A DNA stretch of 5,361 nt from positions 1 through 5,361 of the forward strand of contig JAITVF010000161.1 in the NCBI GenBank assembly GCA_031285945.1. The letters are read 5' to 3'. The position numbers were made by a program, and so were the translations under genes. Position 1 is the stretch's first letter. Each line of letters starts with the position of its first letter. The DNA comes from Oscillospiraceae bacterium (GTDB taxonomy: Bacteria > Bacillota > Clostridia > Oscillospirales > Ruminococcaceae). The notes under the pieces were generated by a model. That model made no database searches. It worked only from the letters and a program-made list of their open reading frames with translations, and was not told the DNA's origin. Of the stretch, positions 5,337 through 5,361 are shown piece by piece.

Positions 5337-5361
5337 TACTTTACCGCAACCTGATCCCTCG

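Noticed and set aside
5228..5360. Minus-strand open frame running in from the window edge, about 43 codons
   Set aside because: It could be the end of a gene beyond the edge, but the translation is low-complexity (Leu, Tyr, Asn) in AT-rich DNA and overlaps the palindrome upstream of the small gene.

Overview
The window looks like chromosomal DNA from an anaerobic Firmicute of the class Clostridia. Three things point there: strong AGGAGG-type ribosome binding sites, housekeeping-type promoters with AT-rich spacers between moderately GC-rich genes, and a GlcD-EtfB-EtfA set whose EtfB carries the anaerobe/bifurcating-type GKQAIDGDTAQVGP motif. No rRNA, tRNA, CRISPR array, transposase or phage gene is visible. 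The taxonomic call is inference from style and family, not from a marker gene.

Layout. At 23-739 (+) lies a two-domain protein, DUF5655-like followed by a DUF1801/YdhG-like domain. It converges on the minus-strand operon, and a strong two-part hairpin at 751-805 separates them and can serve as a bidirectional terminator. On the minus strand, read from right to left, come glcD (4292-2844), a 184-nt spacer, etfB (2659-1841) and, 14 nt further on, etfA (1826-816). Upstream of glcD is a near-consensus promoter (4486-4514) and a leader of about 187 nt. The glcD-etfB spacer holds a perfect 15-bp-stem hairpin, then a candidate second promoter whose predicted start site lies inside an 8+6+8 palindrome. 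Region 4515-4944 has no convincing gene; it holds small repeats, a possible plus-strand promoter and a strong terminator hairpin (4879-4912). At 5154-4945 (-) lies a small coiled-coil protein with its own promoter and a 17-bp palindrome upstream. The last 130 bases show nothing coding that I can support.

How the genes work together. GlcD is an FAD-dependent 2-hydroxyacid (D-lactate/glycolate-type) dehydrogenase. Next to it lie both subunits of an electron transfer flavoprotein, and there is no GlcE or GlcF iron-sulfur partner. The natural reading is a soluble Ldh-Etf complex in which GlcD oxidises the hydroxyacid and EtfAB takes the electrons. In the known relative from Acetobacterium woodii, EtfAB couples this to NAD+ and ferredoxin by electron confurcation. 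The substrate and the coupling mode here are inferred. The most notable feature is that the spacer appears to let etfBA be expressed separately from glcD.
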